DNA of 20,000 nucleotides from Prorocentrum cordatum (taxonomy: Eukaryota; Sar; Dinophyceae; Prorocentrales; Prorocentraceae), in contig CAUYUJ010020761.1 in assembly GCA_963575745.1 (NCBI GenBank), positions 22,501-42,500 of the forward strand. Direction: 5' to 3'. Position numbers and translations under genes: made by a program. Within the stretch, counting starts at the first letter, position 1; the number at the start of each line of letters is the position of its first letter. Below the pieces are notes generated by a model. The model ran no database searches and was not told the DNA's origin. It saw only the letters and a program-made list of their open reading frames with translations. Of this stretch, positions 16,014 through 20,000 are shown piece by piece.

Positions 16014-17683
16014 TCATCCCATTATGCGCCCACGCCCCTGGACCGCTTGCGTGTTCCCTGGGCGTTGAAAACTTAACGATTGCTGCCACTCGGCAACAGG
16101 CAAAGGGCATTGTGCCTGGGGGGTCGGTGCCGTCTGCCTGCTACTCTGGCTTGTAAGTGGTTGCTGCGTCACCGCGTCGAATGCCAGCACCTTTGGCAGA
16201 AGTGTCCCCTGTTCCCCCACAGCCCCTGTCTGCGCCGCAACTGTGGCACCCTGCGTCGCAGGCGCTCGCGCGTCTGACAAATTCTTAGGGAACCAACTAG
16301 GTTTCCGATCCATGCCAAGCTCCGCAACGGCGGTCGCCAATGCTGCGCCATGGCTCTCGTCAGTCACACCGCCCACGGCCCCCTTGCAACTTCGGAGAAA
16401 ATCGCTGCAAAAGTCCACTACATTCATTTGCCCGACCTTTGTTGCCTCAACGTACTTCGCGAAGGCTTCAGCGGTCTGGAGTGCTGCGCTGGCGCCCACG
16501 CCTGCAACGGTCGCTCCCACGCGGCGGAAGAACGTGACCATGGCCGCGCCCATGTCATTCAGGTGCGCCACAGACTCTTTCTTAGCCCAAAACGATTCTG
16601 GAGCAAGGCACCACACCGCGGCATACATGCCCTTCTTTTTCGGAGGTGCGTTTCTGCAAGCTCGCATGACCACGGCAATCTTGACCCACGACGCGGAATC
16701 TGCAATCCCCTTTGTCATGCCGAATGCCCCGAGTCGAAGAGCTCCCCTTTTTGAATTCACGTAATCCTGGCAGAACTCAAGGAGCAGCGGGACAAAGGGA
16801 GACCCCTTGCTCCCGAGCCCCACGATGAAATCAAACAGCTCCACGAATTCTGGGCCTTGAACGACCCGATCGAGCTGCCGAGACACGTTGTTTTGACCTC
16901 CTGAAAGTTCACCTGGTCCGCGACTGCGGTCGCCGCGGCAGCGCCGACAGCGTCGCATAAGAATGCGGAGCGCTGTTACTCCAGCAGCCCGCATCTGAAA
17001 GTCCGCCCCCTCGTTCAAGGATTGGCTGGCGAGCGAAGCTCCGCGGGGTTCTTTGTCCCTGACCCCCCCCAGGACAGCACCTCCATGAGCACCCCCTTTC
17101 CGTCAGGAGCTTCTGGGCAATAGGGTCGTCTTCCGCGACTGCGGCCGCGGCGTCGCTGCCATCCTCATCCAAAACGCGATTCGGCCTCACGCGCCCCGCG
17201 TCGGTGAATTCCATGCCCGGCGGGGCGAGCCACGCGGCCCCGCTCACAATCGCCCGCAGAACGAGGCACACATGAGAGTGCGAGAGGGACCCATGCACTA
17301 CCTCGGCTCCGCAACCGCGGTTGAAACAATATTCTAGGAAACCCTTCGCGTTCTCTCGGCTGAACGCCTCGTACGTTTTGAAGGCAACGTTAACCTTCGC
17401 CCCCTCCCCCCCCCCCCCCTAGAAGCGCAACTGCCGGGGCACTCCTGAGCGCATCGGCCTCCGCCAGCGCGAAGCCCGCCACGATGATCTGCACCGCAAG
17501 CTCACGAACCCTCTCGTCCTGGGGGCGTTGACCGCCACGGTCGCTCGGGTGGGGCGCGACCACGCGCACTGGGATGCGGAGTGTTTTGTCCTGCGGTCTC
17601 TATCCTGCGGCGCCATCGGATCTCGGCTGCCTCCTGGAAGATCCCCAATCCGCCGCAGCTGTTGCAACTGCGGCTTCCGCCAT
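16014..17683 (-). pseudogene. Unrecognised protein-like frame, interrupted near G-runs
   Basis: Starts plausibly at ATG 17683 (context GCGCCATGG; MAEAAVATAADW). A TAG at 17602-17600 interrupts. The same frame then continues (RVRELAVQIIVAGFALAEA) to a G14 run at 17419-17406 (minus sense), where the frame changes. It next reads AKVNVAFKTYEAFSREN, GFLEYCFNRGC and DPIAQKLLT, shifts again between about 17105 and 17063 (G5 and G8 runs), and continues as DFQMRAAGVTALRILMRRCR, FVELFDFIVGLG, GALRLGAFGMTKGIADSASW, PPKKKGMYAAVWCLAPESFW and LLPKVLAFDAVTQQPL to TGA at 16014. Residue usage looks like real protein, helical and without signal peptide or clear membrane segments. I recognise no domain. It faintly resembles a large family of uncharacterised dinoflagellate proteins, but that is memory only. 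Either two run-length errors plus one stop, or a decaying gene. Confidence 0.5.
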
Positions 17684-17799
17684 GGCGCCTCAAGAGCACG
17701 CCGCGACTGCGACCTTCCACTGGCGCCTGGGGCGCTGCACTGGGCGCGTTCACGCAAAGTAATCGATCTGCGCTCGCAAGCGGCAGCGAAATATACTAT

Positions 17800-17935
17800 G
17801 ATGATCCTGATGTTGCTGTTGCTGCGACAGCGATGCTGGAATTGATGTTGATGCTGATGCTAACGTTGATGCTGATGTGGGTGATGGTACTGTTTTGATG
17901 TTGATGATGACGTTGATGCACATATGGCTGGCATC
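17800..17935. repeat. Imperfect (GAT)n / (GCT)n tract
   Basis: GATGTTGATGCTGATG-type words, the reverse-sense counterpart of the CAT tract at the left end of the window but shorter and more decayed. Confidence 0.8.
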
Positions 17936-17984
17936 GACACTAATGAAAGCTAAGTCATGGCGATTGCGATGCGGAGTGGGAAGA

Positions 17985-18068
17985 GGGGGAGGGAGAGGAG
18001 GAGGAGGGAGAAGAGGAGGGGGAGCGGGGGGAGGCGGAGGAGGAAACGGGGGAGGACGAGGAGGACGA

Positions 18069-18100
<32 letters not shown>

Positions 18101-18137
18101 GAGGAGGAGGAGGAGGAGGAGGAGGAGGAGGAGGAGG
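17985..18137. repeat. (GGA)n tract
   Basis: GGAGGAGG with a G9 run near 18069-18077. In the minus sense it directly follows an Ala-rich frame (AAVAACEAAVAARVGA) and turns it into poly-Leu, so that frame probably ends before the tract. Confidence 0.95.
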
Positions 18138-18285
18138 GTCGCCTCCAACACTCGCTGCGCTTGCCATGGCCGCTCCGCAGCGACCTCGAACGCAACTGCG
18201 CCCCCTGCCCCCCCCCCCCGCGCCCCAACGCGCGCCGCAACTGCGGCCTCACACGCCGCAACTGCGGCCTCAAAGGTCATCGAGG

Positions 18286-19254
18286 TCAATCCCTGAGTTC
18301 CCTCGCCGTTCCCATCTTCTCTGGGGCGCCCCCCCCTTGGCGGGCGCCCTCTTTCTGGCGCCTGTGGAACGACACTGGGGCGAGCTCCTTCTGGGCGACC
18401 CTCCCAATAGGGATCAGGGCGGCTCTTCTGTAGCGCGCACGGATGCCGCGACTGCGGCCCATGCCCCATTCCCACATTGGGATTTCGGCGGCTGGGAGCC
18501 AGCGCCGCGCGACGTCGGAGTCGCCCACGCCCCGCAACCAATCCGGCAGCGGCGGCGGCTGCGTTTCCTCACAGGTAGCGATTATGATGTCGCACGGGCC
18601 CACGGGCACAATGCAATTCGGACGCAGCACTGGGGCGCTCCGCCCATTGGGCGCGTCGCCCCATTTCATCGTGCAGGGCGCAGCAAGCGGGCGCGCCCCG
18701 AAGGCGCCGCAACTGCGGAAGAACTGGAGCAGGGACTCCTTGTCGCCGTCGAAGAAGCAGCAGAGGAACCGCACGTCGAAGTCGCGGACGTCCGAGATGG
18801 CTCGTTTCCACGACCAGTCGGTGCCCCACGGATTGGGTTTGTTCTTCTCGTCGATCCGCACGGCCCACCACCTCGCGAGGATGGCGAATGGAATCGTCGC
18901 GCCTGATATTCGATTGGACTCCACCAGGTCTGCGCAGACGACTAATTTGCAGTGATCGCCACCGTCGGCCTCTGTCGCGACTGCGACCTCTTCGACGTGA
19001 TGGGGCCGCCGCGGCGCGAATCCGACGTCGGTGTCGCGAGGGCCGACCAACGGAAGTCGCCCCCAGAATGGACCCTCCCCCGCGTCCTTCTGCGCGTCGA
19101 TCGCGCCCATCAGGCTTTGGGGCGCTTCTCCCACCCCAACTGAAGCTTCTGTCCCGTTCGAAGCATGCACCGCAGCAATGAAGTCGGGGTCGAAGAGAAT
19201 GACGAGAAGATTCGCTGTCTGCCAGTAGAGCCACTCCGACACCGAGTCTCTCGT
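18286..19254 (-). CDS. Unrecognised protein-like frame, 323 codons, probably an exon
   Basis: Open from the codon after TGA 19257-19255 to TGA at 18288-18286. Segments such as EWLYWQTANLLVILFDPDF, CKLVVCADLVESNRISGA, IPFAILARWWAVRIDEKNK, NPWGTDWSWKRAISDVRDFD and FLCCFFDGDKESLLQFFRSC look like folded protein rather than chance reading. The first 25 residues are hydrophobic enough for a partial membrane segment. The first ATG is only about 45 codons in, and the same frame continues upstream of the TGA (TINLAVNVAIITMK), so it may be an exon, or a gene with an in-frame TGA. I recognise no domain. Two copies of the CCGCRACTGCGG motif fall inside, read as RSCG and (as a variant) VAVA. Confidence 0.45.
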   Translation of the reverse strand, partial: TRDSVSEWLYWQTANLLVILFDPDFIAAVHASNGTEASVGVGEAPQSLMGAIDAQKDAGEGPFWGRLPLVGPRDTDVGFAPRRPHHVEEVAVATEADGGDHCKLVVCADLVESNRISGATIPFAILARWWAVRIDEKNKPNPWGTDWSWKRAISDVRDFDVRFLCCFFDGDKESLLQFFRSCGAFGARPLAAPCTMKWGDAPNGRSAPVLRPNCIVPVGPCDIIIATCEETQPPPLPDWLRGVGDSDVARRWLPAAEIPMWEWGMGRSRGIRARYRRAALIPIGRVAQKELAPVSFHRRQKEGARQGGGAPEKMGTARELRD

Positions 19255-19327
19255 TCACTTCATCGTGATTATCGCGACGTTGACCGCGAGATTGATCGTG
19301 GACGGTATCCTGGTACCGCCCCGCAGC

Positions 19328-19980
19328 TCAATGCGCCTCTCGTTCCAGTTGCGCCGGGGCGCAGGGCGAGTCGGCGACCGCAACTGCGGCTTCGAAAACT
19401 GCGTCTTTCACAGCGGCAGCTGCGCTGGAGCGCTCTTCGCTAAGACCCCCTGCCGAGCAAGGGCGCGGCTCCGACTCCGTCGCCTCCGCCACTGCGGATG
19501 CGGCTTCACTCTGTCCATCAGGCAACCTGGCAGAACCCTCGCAGGCTGCTTCGGCCCCTCAGCTGCCGGCTTCGCCTTCGCCGTCGGAGTGAGCTGCCGT
19601 TTTGGAGGCAGCTGCGGTCTGCGGCGCGCGGGCTCCGCTGGCGCCAGGGAGGACGCGGTCTGCGGCCTGCGCCGCCCCCAACGTTCGGGGGGATGCGCCA
19701 TGGTTCGGGGCGCTGCGATCTCAGCGGCGTGCTCCGCGCGCACTTGTTTCACGCGATCGGCCAACTCTGACTGCGAGCGCCCGGTGGCCAACTGCGCCTC
19801 GCGCGTCGGCTCCCGCGAACGCATCTGCGCCTTCATGTACCGTGGGCGCGGCGAGGCCTCACCATCCTCCCTCGCGCGCAGCTGCGCTTTGCCTGAGCGT
19901 TTCTGAGCTGGCACTGGGGGGGGGATTTGTTCCGAGCGACGCGCACGGCGACCCGCTCGTTCTCTGAAGTGGCGGCGCAA
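19328..19980 (-). other. Ala/Arg/Gln-rich open frames, coding uncertain
   Basis: One minus frame from 19980 reads AQLRAREDGEAS, MKAQMRSREPTREAQLATGR, SELADRVKQVRAEHAAEIAA, a plausible basic helical segment, up to about 19535. There a neighbouring frame looks more protein-like (LPDGQSEAASAVAEATESEP) and runs to 19328. Composition is low-complexity and high GC keeps frames open, so I cannot confirm a gene. It could be the upstream part of the 18286-19254 frame. The right end may run off the window. Confidence 0.3.
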
Positions 19981-20000
19981 GGAGATGACCCCCCCTGATC

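Larger units (their letters stand above)
16917..19635. repeat. Dispersed CCGCAACTGCGG palindrome-like motif
   Basis: CCGCA and TGCGG arms flank a 2-base centre. Exact or one-base variants (CCGCGACTGCGG, GCAGCTGCGG, CGCCACTGCGG) occur near 16919, 17135, 17670, 17700, 18233, 18254, 18447, 18712, 18974, 19382, 19490 and 19612, with weaker ones elsewhere in the region. Two sit 21 bases apart at 18233-18265. They fall in different frames of the protein-like sequences, so shared protein function does not explain them. Confidence 0.65.

Noticed and set aside
1-20000. tRNA or rRNA genes
   Set aside because: No tRNA arm motifs (GGTTCGAATCC-like with a matching D arm) or conserved rRNA segments were seen on either strand by eye. 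A covariance-model search would be decisive.

Overview
This looks like nuclear DNA of a dinoflagellate. The strongest marker is a 21/22 match, on the minus strand at 11586-11607, to the 22-nt dinoflagellate spliced leader, with a second, more decayed leader-like copy directly behind it. Other signs agree: GC-rich sequence, very long trinucleotide tracts, intron 3' ends of the form AG|G, a retroelement RNase H of a type I associate with dinoflagellates, and gene traces from 7 to 20 kb all on one strand. No complete intact gene is present.

Layout. 1-1190 is CAT then CCT simple repeat. 1.3-6.3 kb is gene-poor: decayed tandem repeats, three loci of a dispersed ~73-bp repeat family (two of them inverted copies, each abutting a GGA/CCT tract), GAC and CCT tracts, a perfect 16-bp-arm inverted repeat and a cluster of five small palindromes. 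6.46-6.76 kb is a GGA tract. 7.1-8.1 kb (minus) carries a decayed retroelement end: an RNase H-like domain in one open frame, then a possible Cys-motif tail. 8.14-9.94 kb is a tandem array of ~77-bp units with higher-order duplication.

10.46-11.61 kb (minus) appears to be a retrocopied, trans-spliced message: tandem leader relics, then a broken reading frame with a RanBP2-like zinc finger and a charged helical segment, interrupted by a foldback element with 7-bp flanking direct repeats. 11.77-15.15 kb (minus) holds the last three exons of a PPP-family serine/threonine phosphatase, closest to PP5, separated by a 226-bp and a ~2.7-kb intron. The large intron contains a GACGCTC/GAGCGTC foldback and other repeats. 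Upstream phosphatase exons (GDxHG, GDxVDRG, GNHE motifs) were not found in the window.

15.5-15.9 kb has short tandem repeats. 16.0-17.7 kb and 18.3-19.25 kb (minus) carry two protein-like reading frames that I cannot assign. The first is broken near G-runs, so either assembly errors or real decay are possible. Both lie in DNA peppered with a 12-bp palindrome-like motif, CCGCAACTGCGG and variants.

How it fits together: one-directional gene remnants and a split phosphatase gene are set in DNA shaped by retroposition, small foldback elements and repeat expansion. No operon-like or defence-type system is visible.
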